Shown: positions 49,822 to 63,448 of the stretch, one piece after another | Numbering within the stretch: the first letter of the stretch is position 1 | Layout of the letters: each line of letters begins with the position of its first letter | DNA from: Apis mellifera | Lineage: Eukaryota; Arthropoda; Insecta; Hymenoptera; Apidae | Assembly: GCF_003254395.2 (NCBI RefSeq) | Contig: NC_037638.1 | Location: forward strand, 2,175,001-2,239,000 | DNA: 64,000 bases | Reading direction: 5' to 3' | Program-made: the position numbers and the translations under genes | Notes under the pieces: model-generated | What the model saw: only the letters and a program-made list of their open reading frames with translations | What the model was told of the DNA's origin: nothing | The model's database searches: none

Positions 49822-52200
49822 TATTCCTGAAAAATAGAAAATTAAAGAAATTAACAATTATAAATATATAATATGCACATTGATGCAGATTGATATATAA
49901 AAATATTGATTGAAATTTATTTATTGAATCATAAACAATTTAGATTTATAAGATAAAACAAAATAAGAGCAGAGAATGATATAATGGAAATGTAACAATT
50001 TCATTCTATTTTTTTTTTGTTCATATAATGCAAACTTTTATTTATAACTTAATAAATAAATCTTAATCGATATTTTTTATATATTTTTGTGTTTTTTTGG
50101 CTTCCAGAATCGACATTTCAAAAATATTTTATGAATATATTAACACTATATATAAATGCATATAATCATAATTTATAATATATTATTAATAATTAAACTA
50201 TTATTACTTAATATATATATATATATATTTATTACTTTTATTAATATTTTATAAAATATTAATATGTTAATAATAACTTAATAGTTATTTTTTGATAAAA
50301 AATAAAAATATTTTTTCAAATATATAGCTATTTCATATATAACAAATAAAAAATTAATTAAAGATTATTAATGATTATGTTTATAATAAATAAATATTAA
50401 AAATGAAATTATTTTCATTTAAATAAAAATTATAATACCTTATAATTCAGAATTTGAACCTAATCTTGAAAAGGTATCAAATATTTAATGAATTGAATAG
50501 AAAGATAAAATAAGATAGTGATTCATATATTTATCTATATTAGATATATTAAAACATACATTAGATAATACTTATAAAGATATTTCTAATAGGAATAAAG
50601 AAGATTAGTTAAATAAAATTCTAAAATATAAAGCAACATATATTACATAAGTATTATTATATTAAATCTTTACAAATTATCAATACAAATCTTTATAATT
50701 ATTATCATTACATATAAATTTGATAAAAAAATATAAATTTCATATAATCATAATATTTTTAAATATTTTATTATAGATATTTAAATATATTTAATAAAAA
50801 TAATAAAATTAAAATTTATATAATTTTATTAATTTCTATTTTTATATTTTAATTACAAAATTTATATATTTTAATAAATCTTATTATTAACAATTTAAGT
50901 TTATAAAATAATAAAACAAAAATCTATACAATTTTGAATAAAATGTAATTTTCTAATAAATAAATAATAAATATATTTTCATATGATAAAATACTATTGC
51001 ATATTTTTTTGTATACTTTGTTTTCATTTAATTTAACAATATTATAATCTATTTTTTTCACATCAGCTTGAACTTTTAATTTTTATAAGTTTATTATAAC
51101 AAAAAATATATGATTTAAATAATTTTAATTTTAATTTTTAATAAAGAATAAACAATTTTTTAAACAAATAACAAATTATATAAATATTATATAAATTTTT
51201 ATAAATATGCAATAACATTAATGTCTATTTAAAATATTTATTATTTACTTAATATATGTAAATTAAATATATTAAAATTATTAATAATTAAAATGTATTA
51301 AAATGTTATTTTATTTATATACCTTTTTTTGTGCAGCCAAATATTAATGTAATATATTAAAAAAAAAAATTCCTTGTTTCATTGTTCGCAGCAACAATAA
51401 ATATAAATATAAATTAATTATAAAAAAAATAATTTATATGGTTATGAATCGAAAATATTTTTATAATTTCAACAACGCGTCACTATCAGTATTACTGATT
51501 TTCATTGATTCAAAGAATGACTTACATTCTAACATTCTTCAATTGTTATACACAGAAATGACTGATTATCAATATGAGATAAGAAAACCATATCGATCTT
51601 TGAAATTGTAATAAATATTAACATTCAATATCAAGGTACTACCAGTTCAATAATTATACTGATTATAATTACTTTTTTATTTTCCTATATAATTCTTAAA
51701 ATAAATTTCTATGATTGGTTAATGTTGTTTATATCTAAATAAAATTAAATTCATAGTTTTTATTCATATAGTATTAAATATTATATATGAAATATCGAAT
51801 ATTTATCGCGTATTACTTTTAATAATATATAAATATGTTTCAAAATAAATAATATAAGTATATGTTAATAATAATAATAAAATATGATGAAAGCAATTTA
51901 TGTATCAAAATTTTGGATAGATTTTCAATAAATTTTCAATTATTAATTATTAATGTTAAAGAAATTAAATTTAAATTAATGTGTAATTTATATAACGTAT
52001 AATGAATCTATTCATTTATTTGTACATAATATTAAAAGATATGAAAAAAAATAAAATAATATTTAATTTAATAATAATACAGTAAAAATAAATTATATTT
52101 TTAATAAAAATTTTTTATATTGTTAATATTATGTATCAATTATTTACGTAAGTCTATTATATTAATAAAAATTATTAGAAATTAGAAATTTAATATTAAA
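49822..52200. other. Egghead upstream region and divergent spacer toward RpLP2
   Basis: A/T-rich with repeat copy 2 at 49951-50115. A GC-richer islet at about 51470-51600 may be the egghead promoter or 5' exon, because a 5' UTR intron acceptor lies just before the start codon. Nothing coding was found. Confidence 0.5.
49951..50115 (+). repeat. Dispersed AT-rich repeat, copy 2
   Basis: Shares with copy 1 an AGATAAAACAAAATAAGAG start, the core TTATAACTTAATAAATAAATCTTAATCGATATT and an ending TTCCAGAATCGACA. Confidence 0.6.
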
Positions 52201-52274
52201 TTTTTATATACACAGATGGCACTTCAGTTGCTATCAATGTATAGATGTTTCCCATCTCTATCATTTAAAGTTTG

Positions 52275-52359
52275 CTTTCTTTACCTTTTATTAACGCAAC
52301 TAATCGAACGTATTTTCCTTGTTGAGCGTGTACCACGTTTCGTGTCGTAAGACTTAAAG
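52275..52359 (+). promoter_or_regulatory. RpLP2 transcription start region with TOP-like tract and non-coding exon 1
   Basis: A pyrimidine tract CTTTCTTTACCTTTT (52275-52289) resembles the 5' terminal oligopyrimidine start of ribosomal protein mRNAs. The sequence is GC-richer to the donor GACTTAAAG before GTAAAT (exon end 52359), and the next acceptor (TATTTCAG) lies one base before the RpLP2 start codon. Start site inferred, not measured. Confidence 0.55.
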
Positions 52360-52909
52360 GTAAATATTTATATTTAAATATAATTTATAGTAAATAATAT
52401 TATATATTTTAAATATATTATGTATTAATATATAAAATAATGTAATTTATTTTTAACATAATATATTATAATTCACGATGATTTACGATTATTTTATTAC
52501 GTTGATATTATTATTCATATGCATCAATTTTTCTAATATGAAAAAAAATATACTTATTTATTTTTCATTGTTTTATTATTTAAATATTGTTTAACTATTT
52601 ATAGATATTAGAAGCAAATATCAATAAATTCATTCAATCAGTTTCAATTTAAAATAATATATAAAATCTAAAAGTAATATTTAATAATGAAAAATTAAGT
52701 AAAAAATTATATTTTCTTTATTATCTGTTGTATTTTAAACATAAATATAGTATATTTTTAAATATATTTATATTATATGATGATTCAAATAATAATCACC
52801 ATCTTTCGACTGAGAACTGTGATGGTAATTTTTACTGAAAGCAATTGATCAATATGCAATGCAAATTATAAGTTTAAAACAAAATTCAAACTATATTTTT
52901 TATTTCAGA

Positions 52910-53409
52910 ATGCGTTACGTGGCCGCTTATCTTTTAGCTGTTTTAGGAGGAAAAACTTCTCCTAATCAAAATGATATTGAAAAAATTTTATCATCTGTTG
53001 GAATTGAAACAGATGGTGAAAAACTTAAAAAAGTTATCGCAGAACTAAATGGAAAATCAATTGAAGAACTTATTTCGCAAGGTATAGCTTTTTAATGAAA
53101 TTCAATATTAAATTAATATGTAAATATAACATAGAATATTATATTATAAAAATTATATATCAATTATTTACAGTAATAATAAAGATTTTGTTGAATTTAA
53201 AAATTAATTTTTAATTTTTAAATTTATAATTTTTAATTTTTTCTTATTTCTTTTTTTATGTAAATAAAAAAGATTTTAATTTCATTTTTTATTTTTTTAG
53301 GAATGGAAAAATTATTATCTATGCCAGTTGGTGGTGGTGTTGCAGTTAGTGCAGATGCTGCACCAGTTGGAGGTACTACTGCTCCAGCTGAAGAAAAGAA
53401 AGGTATATA

Positions 53410-53483
<74 letters not shown>

Positions 53484-53577
53484 TTAATGTAATTTATGTT
53501 TTACAGAAGAAAAGAAACCAGCAAAAGAAGAATCTGAATCAGAAGATGATGATATGGGTTTCGGTCTTTTCGATTAA
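52910..53577 (+). CDS. RpLP2: 60S acidic ribosomal protein P2
   Basis: Three coding exons, 52910-53081, 53301-53402 and 53507-53577, give 114 residues. The N-terminal helical dimerisation domain starts MRYVAAYLLAVLGG, followed by an Ala/Gly hinge and the invariant acidic tail ending DDDMGFGLFD, which recruits elongation factors at the ribosomal stalk. The MRYVAAYLL start identifies P2 rather than P1. Exon 2 of the transcript begins one base before the ATG, so the 5' UTR is almost wholly in the upstream exon. The last intron (104 nt) is mostly a TA repeat. An AATAAA signal at 53651 lies 74 nt past the stop. Confidence 0.97.
53404..53480. repeat. (TA)n microsatellite filling RpLP2's last intron
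   Basis: About 75 nt of alternating TA with one TTTT interruption, beginning inside the donor (GTATATATAT) and leaving only about 26 nt before the acceptor. Confidence 0.93.
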
Positions 53578-53650
53578 ATAATTCATAATAATATCTGTAT
53601 AATAACTATTTGTAAAATCTATATTATACAGTTTTGACAAGATTATTCGA

Positions 53651-53656
53651 AATAAA
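53651..53656 (+). terminator. RpLP2 polyadenylation signal
   Basis: Canonical AATAAA 74 nt downstream of the stop codon. In such AT-rich sequence the motif is common, so position is the main support. Confidence 0.5.
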
Positions 53657-53788
53657 TTATATTTTTAATTTATTAATATGTAATTTACTTTTTTATATAT
53701 ACAAATGAAAATTTCTTATAAGGTGGAATAATTATAAATATACATACTTCAAGATGATTTTCTGAATGAAAAAATACAATGACTTCGT

Positions 53789-53825
<37 letters not shown>

Positions 53826-54239
53826 AAAACCTTTCAATTCTTTTAAAATCAAGATATATTTTAATTCTATTGTATTGTGTAGATATGAGTTATAACATAA
53901 TTAGATGCAAATTTCTACATAAGAAAATTCGTAAATATACAATGAACAACATATACCACATGTACAATTGTGCGATTCTCGTAGCTTTATTCATAGTAAA
54001 GAGTGGGGGATAAAAATTGAAGAAAAGAAGAACTGTTGTTCGAGAAATTTATTATAAAATTCAGTTGTCTGCTTTTATATTAATGAAAATTTAAATTAAT
54101 ATAATTATAACAATAATTATTATTATTCAATATTCTATTATGTATTTCATATATCGTTACTATTTTGATGTGTTTACAAACGTTTAGTAATATCAGAATA
54201 TAGGATCGATCGGAACACTTTTGTACTTAAGGAACTATT
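53657..54239. other. RpLP2/Chc tandem spacer
   Basis: A/T-rich with a TATA-type repeat at 53795-53819. A small frame here (MYIYIY...) is microsatellite-derived and not credited. The end of the spacer passes into the GC-rich Chc promoter. Confidence 0.6.
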
Positions 54240-54474
54240 TTTAGACAGAGGGGCGGTCATTGGCGGCCATGATGGGTGTCAGCGGCAAGTAGTGACGGCA
54301 TTCACTTTGCGTCAGTTGGTTTTGTGCGCTGATAGTTGGACTGAGGTTTTTTGATTGAGAAGCGCACCATAAGCCAAAACAGTTGTACATAAGAAAGATA
54401 GACAGCCGCGATAGATTTTTAATTAGGTAACCGCGGCTGGAAAACCTCGAAAAATTTTGAAAAACATCAGAAAA
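54240..54474 (+). promoter_or_regulatory. Chc promoter and 5' UTR islet
   Basis: The most GC- and CpG-rich block of the window (GGGGCGGTCATTGGCGG, GGTGTCAGCGGC, AACCGCGGCTGG), ending directly at the Chc ATG. It includes an initiator-like TCAGT at about 54312-54316. Interpreted as core promoter plus 5' UTR. Confidence 0.55.
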
Positions 54475-57400
54475 ATGACGCAGTTACTACCCATAAGGTT
54501 TCAAGAACATCTCCAGGTAGGTGACCTGCTTTCATATTCAATTCTTCTATTATTTCGATATGTCGTCAAACATTTCTATTTATATAAATTGTATTTTAAA
54601 TTTTATTTTATATTTTTAATGTTTTTTTAATAAATGTCTGTATTGTCATTTATTACTAGTAGTAAAGAAATGTAAATTCCGTTAAAATCATTTCAAATTG
54701 ACATTACTTTGACAGATATAATATGATTGTATGTTTCTTTATTTATATAAATTTTAATTAATTTTTATATATTTTAATAATCGAATACATACGTAGAGGT
54801 TAACTAATCATAGCATTATTATATATGGTAATGTTGGCGAGAAAAATAAATTGATTTTTTTTCTATCAATGAGGCCACGTCTACTCGGCATATACGCCCC
54901 TTATTTCCGTTTTTATATATCATGAATTTTATAATTAAATTGTTATTTCTTTATGATTTTATGATAACAATATGAAATTGATTTGAGATTCATTCCTTCA
55001 ACCATTACTTTTTTCATAATAATAAGTTGTGATTTTTCATGAAATATATTTTGATAATTCATTATTATATATTTTTTATTCTAGATTTTAAATATATTAT
55101 ATTTATTTGATTTATCTATTTATTTTTATTTATGTAGAGTAAATCACAATTTATAATAACCTATATAACTTCTAAAGTACATGTTCTATGAAAAAATATT
55201 TTATATAAAAATTATATGATGTCAAAAGGAATATATAATGCTGAAAAGATTTTTTAAATAACCTATTTATACATAAGATATCAATGTGATCTTGAATTTT
55301 TAAATAGAATATATGTTCTTTCATATTGAAATTGAAAAAAGTAATAAATTTCTAAAAAAAATTTTTAATTAATCATTTATGTTACATTTAATAAATAGCA
55401 AAAATATTTTTTATAATTGTAATATGATTTTAATTATAATAGACATTTAAAGTGAAGTCTATAATGTTTTTTATGTTTTTTATATGCAATTTTTTAATAA
55501 AAAAATAGAAATATAAAATTTGCTTTTTTATTATTTGTTATAGTTGATTTTAATTTTTTTTTTATTTATTGCATAATAATTTATTTGTAATAATAATAAA
55601 ATACTGGAATATAATATATATATATATATATATTGATAACCTATTATAATTAATTATAAGGTATTAGGTTAGACTTTATTTATAAACATCATTATAGAAA
55701 ATTCAATATTCTTTTATATAACACATTTTAAAAGAAAAAATTCAAGTCACATTAATATCTTTAAGAAAATATTTTATTTAAAAATGATTGTCTTAATATC
55801 ATATATTTTTTTTTATTTTTTTTTTATATGATTTGTGATTGTGCTATTTAGATATTTTATTTTTATTAATGATTTTAAAAATGTTTTAGTATCATATTTT
55901 TTTTTTTTCATTTTTTTTTCTTTTTATATAATTTGTGATTATGTAATATTTTTATACAAAATAGAAAGAATATTTTAGAAATTACTTGACAATAATAACA
56001 AGTATTTTATTTTATTTGTTCATTTCATCAAAATCTATGAAATTTATAATTAAAGTTTGAGATAATTTTAAATAGATTAAATTAAGCTTTAGCATAAGTG
56101 AATTATCTTAAATTCAAATAATAAATAATAAAGATAATTATAATTTAACTTAATTGAACTTTATAATAATTAATTACAAAATCTCATTAATTTCAATGAT
56201 TTTGATGCATTAGCAATATTTGAAATAATTTTTATTACCATTTGATTTTATTTTCAAAGAAATACAATTATGCTAAATTATTATTTTAAAATAATACAAA
56301 ATAAATTAAAATTTAAGAATTTCCTAAAAATTTTTAATTTTAAGAAAATTTTTTAAAATTTATAAATTTAATATTATTTTTTAATTATTATCTTTTTAAT
56401 TATTATAATCTATATTAAAATTACAAATTTTAATATAAAGAAATTGATATTCTTTATATTTTTTATCTATTTTTTTATTTAATTTGAAAATTAATATTTT
56501 AAATAAATTATTTTAAACTTATTTAAAAATAGAGAAAAACTAATTATATCGAATGAAATATATTTTTCAACATCAAGTATTATAGTTTGTTTTAGTTTTG
56601 ATACACTAATTTTTATTTTAATAATAGAATAAATTTATATATTATATATTATATATTTTAGTAATTAATATTATTCTTAAAATAATTTAAATAATAATTA
56701 AAATTAATTAATTAATTATTTAATATTTTTTAATTTGTATATATTATTTTTTTCTTATAGCTTACAGCTGTTGGGATTAATGCTAACAATGTTAGCTTTA
56801 ATACACTTACAATGGAATCTGATAAATTTATTTGTGTTCGAGAAAAAGTTGGCGATACTGCACAAGTAGTTATTATTGATATGAATGATTCTGCGAATCC
56901 TATCAGAAGACCTATTTCTGCAGATTCTGCAATTATGAATCCTGCGAGTAAAGTAATTGCTTTAAAAGGTAATAATTAATGTTTCTTTAAATTAAATTTA
57001 ATATTAGACTTAGTAATATATTTTATTTTTATTTTTAGCAATGAAAACTCTTCAGATTTTTAATATAGAAATGAAATCAAAAATGAAAGCTCATACAATG
57101 ACAGAAGATGTAGTATTCTGGAAATGGATATCTTTAAATACTTTGGCATTGGTAACAGAAACTGCAGTTTATCATTGGTCAATGGAAGGAGAATCAACTC
57201 CAAATAAAATGTTTGACCGACATTCTTCATTAAATGGCTGTCAAATAATTAATTATAGAACTGATCCAAAACAAACATGGTTATTATTAATTGGTATTTC
57301 TGCTCAGCACAATAGAGTGGTTGGTGCTATGCAACTTTATTCTGTTGAAAGAAAATGTTCTCAACCAATTGAAGGGCATGCTGCTTCTTTTGCCCAATTT

Positions 57401-60105
57401 AAAATGGAAGGAAATGCAGAACCGAGTAATTTATTTTGTTTTGCTGTTAGGACAGTACAAGGTGCAAAACTCCATATTATTGAAGTAGGTCAACCTCCTG
57501 CTGGTAATCATCCTTTTCCAAAGAAAGCAGTAGATGTTTTTTTCCCACCAGAAGCTGGAAATGATTTTCCTGTTGCTATGCAAGTTAGCTCAAAATATGA
57601 TGTTATATATTTAATAACAAAATATGGATATATACATATGTATGATATTGAATCTGCTACATGTATATTTATGAATCGCATATCTGGCGAAACTATTTTT
57701 GTTACTGCACCACATGAAGCATCTGGTGGTATAATAGGGGTAAATCGAAAAGGTCAAGTATTATCTGTATCTGTTGATGAAGAAAATATAATTCCATATA
57801 TAAATGGAGTATTACAAAATTCTGAACTTGCATTACGAATGGCTGTAAGAAATAATTTGTCAGGAGCTGAAGATTTATTTGTAAGGAAATTTAATTTACT
57901 TTTTCAAAATGGTCAATATGCAGAAGCAGCCAAAGTTGCAGCAAATGCTCCAAAAGGAATACTTCGAACTCCAGCAACTATTCAACGATTCCAACAGGTT
58001 CCAACTACACAAGGACAAACATCGCCCTTGTTACAATATTTTGGAATACTTCTAGATCAAGGGCAATTAAATAAATATGAATCTTTGGAATTATGTCGTC
58101 CAGTGCTTGTACAAGGTCGTAAACAACTTCTTGAAAAATGGTTAAAAGAAGATAAATTAGAATGTAGTGAAGAATTGGGTGATTTAGTGAAACAAGCTGA
58201 TCCAACTTTAGCTCTTAGTGTTTATTTAAGAGCTAACGTCCCTAATAAAGTTATACAATGTTTTGCAGAAACTGGTCAATTCCAAAAAATTGTATTGTAT
58301 GCTAAGAAAGTTTCGTATACTCCTGATTATATATTTTTGTTAAGAAATGTCATGAGAATTAATCCAGATCAAGGTGTAGCATTTGCCCAGATGTTAGTTC
58401 AAGACGATGAACCTTTAGCTGACATTAATCAAATTGTGGATATATTTATGGAACAAAATATGGTTCAACAATGTACAGCATTTTTATTAGATGCTTTGAA
58501 AAATAATCGACCAAGTGAAGGAGCTTTACAAACACGACTTTTAGAAATGAATCTAATGTCTGCTCCACAAGTTGCTGATGCAATTTTAGGAAATCAAATG
58601 TTTACTCATTATGATAGAGCCCATATTGCACAATTATGTGAAAAAGCTGGTTTATTACAACGTGCTTTGGAACATTACACTGATTTGTATGATATTAAGA
58701 GAGCTGTAGTACATACCCATTTACTTTCTCCAGATTGGCTTGTTGGATTTTTTGGAACATTATCAGTTGAAGATTCTTTGGAATGTTTGAAAGCAATGTT
58801 AACTGCTAATATAAGACAGAATTTACAAATTTGTATTCAAATAGCAACAAAATATCATGAACAGTTAACTACTAAAGCATTAATAGGTATTTAAAATTCT
58901 TTATATTTTATTTTAATCATACTAATTTATATTATTTATATTAATGGTTTATTTACTTAATATTTTTATTACTTTTAGATCTATTTGAAAGTTTTAAATC
59001 ATACGAAGGATTGTTTTATTTTTTGGGATCTATTGTTAACTTCAGTCAAGATCAAGAAGTACATTTTAAATATATCCAAGCAGCTTGTAAAACTGGCCAA
59101 ATTAAAGAAGTTGAACGAATTTGTAGAGAAAGTAACTGTTACAATCCGGAACGTGTAAAAAATTTCCTTAAAGAAGCAAAATTATCTGATCAATTACCTT
59201 TGATCATTGTTTGTGATCGATTCGATTTCGTACATGATCTTGTACTATATCTCTATCGAAATAATTTACAAAAGTACATCGAAATTTATGTTCAAAAAGT
59301 AAGTTTCATTATTCATATCTATATGATTTGATATCAAAGTTTTAAATTTTATAATTGTAATAAAATTATAATAACTTTCTTTATTCTTATCTTTGATTTT
59401 ATCTTATAACTTCGATTTTATTTTAGGTAAATCCGTCGCGTCTACCTGTTGTAGTCGGTGGTTTATTGGATGTAGATTGTTCAGAAGATATAATAAAAAA
59501 TTTAATTCTTGTGGTACGTGGCCAATTCTCTACTGATGAACTTGTAGAGGAAGTTGAGAAAAGAAATCGTCTAAAACTCTTACTTCCTTGGCTGGAATCT
59601 CGTGTTCATGAAGGTTGCGTTGAACCTGCAACACATAATGCATTAGCAAAAATATACATTGACAGTAATAATAATCCAGAAAGGTTCCTTAAGTGAGTAA
59701 ATATAAATATTTTTTAAATGTATGAAAAAAATATTTTATATAAAATTCTAAAGTTTTTTTATTAATTAATTTTATAGAGAAAATCAGTTTTATGACAGTA
59801 GAGTAGTAGGAAAATATTGTGAAAAACGTGATCCACATTTAGCATGTATTGCATATGAGCGTGGTCAGTGCGATCGGGAATTAATAAGCGTATGTAACGA
59901 AAATAGTCTTTTTAAAAGTGAAGCTAGATATTTGGTAAGACGTAGAGATCCAGATTTATGGGCTGAAGTTCTCCTCGAAAGTAATCCTTATAAAAGACCG
60001 TTGATCGATCAGGTCAGTTTACGATATAAAAAGATAATAAAAATACAGTAAATAATAATAGTAATAATAATTTTTTTAAAACATTTAATGAAAATTTTTC
60101 TGATT

Positions 60106-60139
<34 letters not shown>

Positions 60140-63100
60140 ATTTTATGTAATTATTATGAAATCAGTATATTATTTTTTATAGGTTGTACAAACAGCTTTA
60201 TCAGAAACACAAGATCCTGAAGATATATCAGTTACTGTTAAAGCATTTATGACCGCTGATTTACCTAATGAATTAATTGAACTTCTCGAAAAAATTGTAC
60301 TTGATAGCAGCGTATTTAGTGATCATCGTAATTTACAAAATCTTTTAATTTTGACGGCAATAAAAGCTGATCGTACAAGAGTTATGGAATATATAAACCG
60401 ACTGGATAATTATGATGCTCCTGATATTGCTAATATTGCTATCAATAATGAATTATATGAAGAAGCTTTTGCTATCTTTAAAAAATTTGATGTAAATACA
60501 TCTGCTATTCAAGTTTTAATTGAGCAAGTGAATAATTTAGATAGAGCTTATGAATTTGCTGAAAGGTAAAGTATAATAAAACAAAATTTCAAATAATTAC
60601 TGAAAAAACATTAAAAAAATAATATAAATAAATTAAATACAACATAATCAGTTAAATTATTATAATTTGATAAAATATATAAATTAGTTGAATTATTATA
60701 ATTTGAGAAAATTCTGTAAAAATAATATTTGTTCTCATAGATGTAATGAACCACCTGTATGGTCTCAATTAGCCAGAGCACAATTACAACAAGGTTTAGT
60801 TAAAGAAGCTATAGATAGTTTTATTAAAGCAGACGATCCATCAGCATATGTAGATGTAGTAGAAACTGCTCATCGAACTTCTCATTGGGAGGATTTAGTT
60901 CGTTATTTACAAATGGCTCGTAAAAAAGCACGTGAATCTTTCATTGAAAGTGAATTAATTTATGCATATGCAAGAACAAATAGACTTGCAGATCTTGAAG
61001 AATTTATTTCTGGTCCTAATCATGCTGATATACAAAAGGTTTCAATTTTTTATATATATTTTATATATTTTATTTATTGTTATATATTATTTTCAAAATA
61101 AATAAATTTATATAGAATATTAATATATTCTTTGAAATATTGATTCTAGAAACCAAAATATTGGTATACAAAAATATCTAGTTAAAACTTATTTATTAAA
61201 TTATGAATAATTGAAGCATTAAATAAAGCAAAACAAAAGTAGAATGAAATCACTATTTCTATTATTCTAATATTCTAATATTTTAATATTTTAATATTCT
61301 ATTGTCAGTGCAATTATATTCCTGTTTTGCTTCATCTAATATGAATTTAAATTGTTTATAACTTAATAAATAAATCTCAATTTTTTTTTAATATTTTTTT
61401 AATATTATGTTAATATTAAAAATATATGTTAATATTCTGTATATATATATATATATTTAAATTTATATTTTTTATTTTTAGATTGGTGATAGATGTTTCG
61501 ATGATAAAATGTACGATGCTGCTAAACTTTTATACAACAATGTATCGAATTTTGCACGATTAGCCATTACACTTGTTCATTTAAAAGAATTTCAAGGTGC
61601 CGTTGATAGTGCTCGCAAAGCAAATTCAACTCGTACATGGAAGGAAGTTTGTTTCGCTTGTGTGGATAGCGGAGAATTTAGATTAGCACAAATGTGTGGA
61701 TTGCATATAGTCGTACATGCTGATGAATTAGAAGATTTAATCAATTACTATCAAGATCGAGGGCATTTTGAGGAACTTATTAATTTGTTAGAAGCTGCAT
61801 TAGGGCTTGAAAGAGCACATATGGGAATGTTTACTGAATTAGCTATACTTTATAGCAAATATAAACCTCAAAGAATGAGAGAGCATCTTGAACTTTTTTG
61901 GTCTCGAGTTAATATACCAAAGGTATATATTATTAATATATATTATTAATTACATAAAAAGTATTTAAATATGAAAAAAAAATAAAAATATAATAAAAAT
62001 AAATTTATTAATATATTCATTAATAAAATATACAGGTACTTCGTGCTGCAGAACAAGCACATTTGTGGGCAGAACTTGTATTTTTATATGATAAATATGA
62101 AGAATATGACAATGCAGTTCTTGCAATGATGCAACATCCTACTGAGGCATGGAGAGAAGGTCATTTTAAAGATGTAATTACTAAAGTGGCAAATGTTGAG
62201 CTTTATTACAAAGCTATACAATTTTATGTTGAATATAAACCTTTACTTTTGAATGATATATTACTTGTACTTGCTCCACGCATGGATCATACGAGAGCAG
62301 TTGCATATTTCAAAAGAACAGGACATTTACAACTTGTAAAACCTTACTTGAGATCGGTTCAAGCGTTAAACAATAAAGCAATTAATGAGGCATTAAATGG
62401 TCTACTTATTGATGAAGAAGATTATCAAGGACTCAGAACATCGATTGATGCGTTCGATAATTTTGATAATATTGCACTAGCACAACAATTAGAAAAACAT
62501 GAATTAATTGAGTTTAGAAGAATTGCAGCATATTTGTACAAAGGAAATAATAGATGGAAACAATCAGTAGAATTGTGTAAAAAAGACAGATTATTTAGGT
62601 AAATTCTACTAAAATCTTTAAAATTTTATTTATATGATTTTTTATCATTTATTTTTTATTAATTCAACAAATTAATTATTATATTGTTTAAATAGAGATG
62701 CTATGGAATATGCAGCAGAATCTCGCAATCCCGAAGTTGCTCAAGAATTATTAGAATGGTTTTTAGAAAGAGGATCAAAAGATTGCTTTGCAGCATGTCT
62801 ATTTCACTGTTATGATTTACTTCATCCAGATGTTATTCTAGAACTTGCATGGAGACATCGTATTTTACATTTTGCTATGCCATATCTTATACAAGTAGCA
62901 CGGGAATATATTACTAAGGTAATATTTTATTTATAATTTAATATATTTAATTATTGTTGTAAAATTATATTAATGATATATATTATTTTAATAGGTCGAT
63001 AAACTAGAAGAAGCTGAAAGTCGACGTATAGAAGAAACTGATCATCAAGAACATAAACCTATGATTATGCGTAAGTATTTATTTCTTTTTTTAAATTTCA

Positions 63101-63448
63101 TTTTAAGAAATTAAAAATTGGACATTTCTTAATAATTTTTATAAAAAATCTTATAATATAAAAATTACTTTAATAAATTTAAAAATTATTATTTCTTCAT
63201 TTAATAAATTCTTAAAAAATAATTTTTAATTTAGTAAATAAAATAATTATCTTGAAACAGTAAATATATTTTATAATGTATTATTAATACATTAATAAAT
63301 TTTAAATTTTATAGCGGAACCTCAATTAATGCTGACAGCAGGACCAGGTATGATGGCACCTGGTTATGCACCACAAGGTGTATATGGCGCACCACCACAA
63401 AGCGTTTATGCACCAACTGCAGCAGCATACCAAGCTTATGGTATGTGA
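54475..63448 (+). CDS. Chc: Clathrin heavy chain
   Basis: Thirteen coding exons: 54475-54516, 56761-56968, 57039-58886, 58979-59298, 59427-59692, 59778-60012, 60183-60565, 60741-61038, 61482-61922, 62036-62598, 62696-62918, 62995-63070 and 63315-63448. Joined they give exactly 1678 residues, the length of Drosophila Chc. The N-terminal beta-propeller (residues ~1-330: MTQLLPIRFQEHLQL, FICVREKVG) binds adaptor clathrin boxes. It is followed by the alpha-helical zigzag leg with clathrin heavy chain repeats, the trimerisation hub, and a Gly/Pro/Ala/Tyr-rich tail after QLML. Chc forms the triskelion of coated vesicles. The first coding exon has 14 codons and is followed by a 2244-nt intron, a common place for regulatory elements, although nothing specific is visible there. 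Confidence 0.98.
54517..56760 (+). other. Chc intron 1
   Basis: 2244-nt A/T-rich intron with donor GTAGGT and acceptor TTCTTATAG. A short GC-richer piece at about 54870-54905 is the only compositional irregularity. Confidence 0.7.
61221..61385 (+). repeat. Dispersed AT-rich repeat, copy 3 (Chc intron 8)
   Basis: Shares the AAAGCAAAACAAAAGTAGAATGAAAT-type start and the core ATTGTTTATAACTTAATAAATAAATCTCAA with copies 1 and 2. Within this copy AAAGCAAAACA (near 61225) is matched by TGTTTTGCTT (near 61323), so the element can fold back. Confidence 0.6.

Noticed and set aside
53792..54013. 73-residue frame beginning MYIYIYIYIF
   Set aside because: The start is translated TA microsatellite and the rest has no recognisable family.
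58005..58205. 66-residue minus-strand frame
   Set aside because: It lies antisense within the large Chc exon and is explained by that coding sequence.
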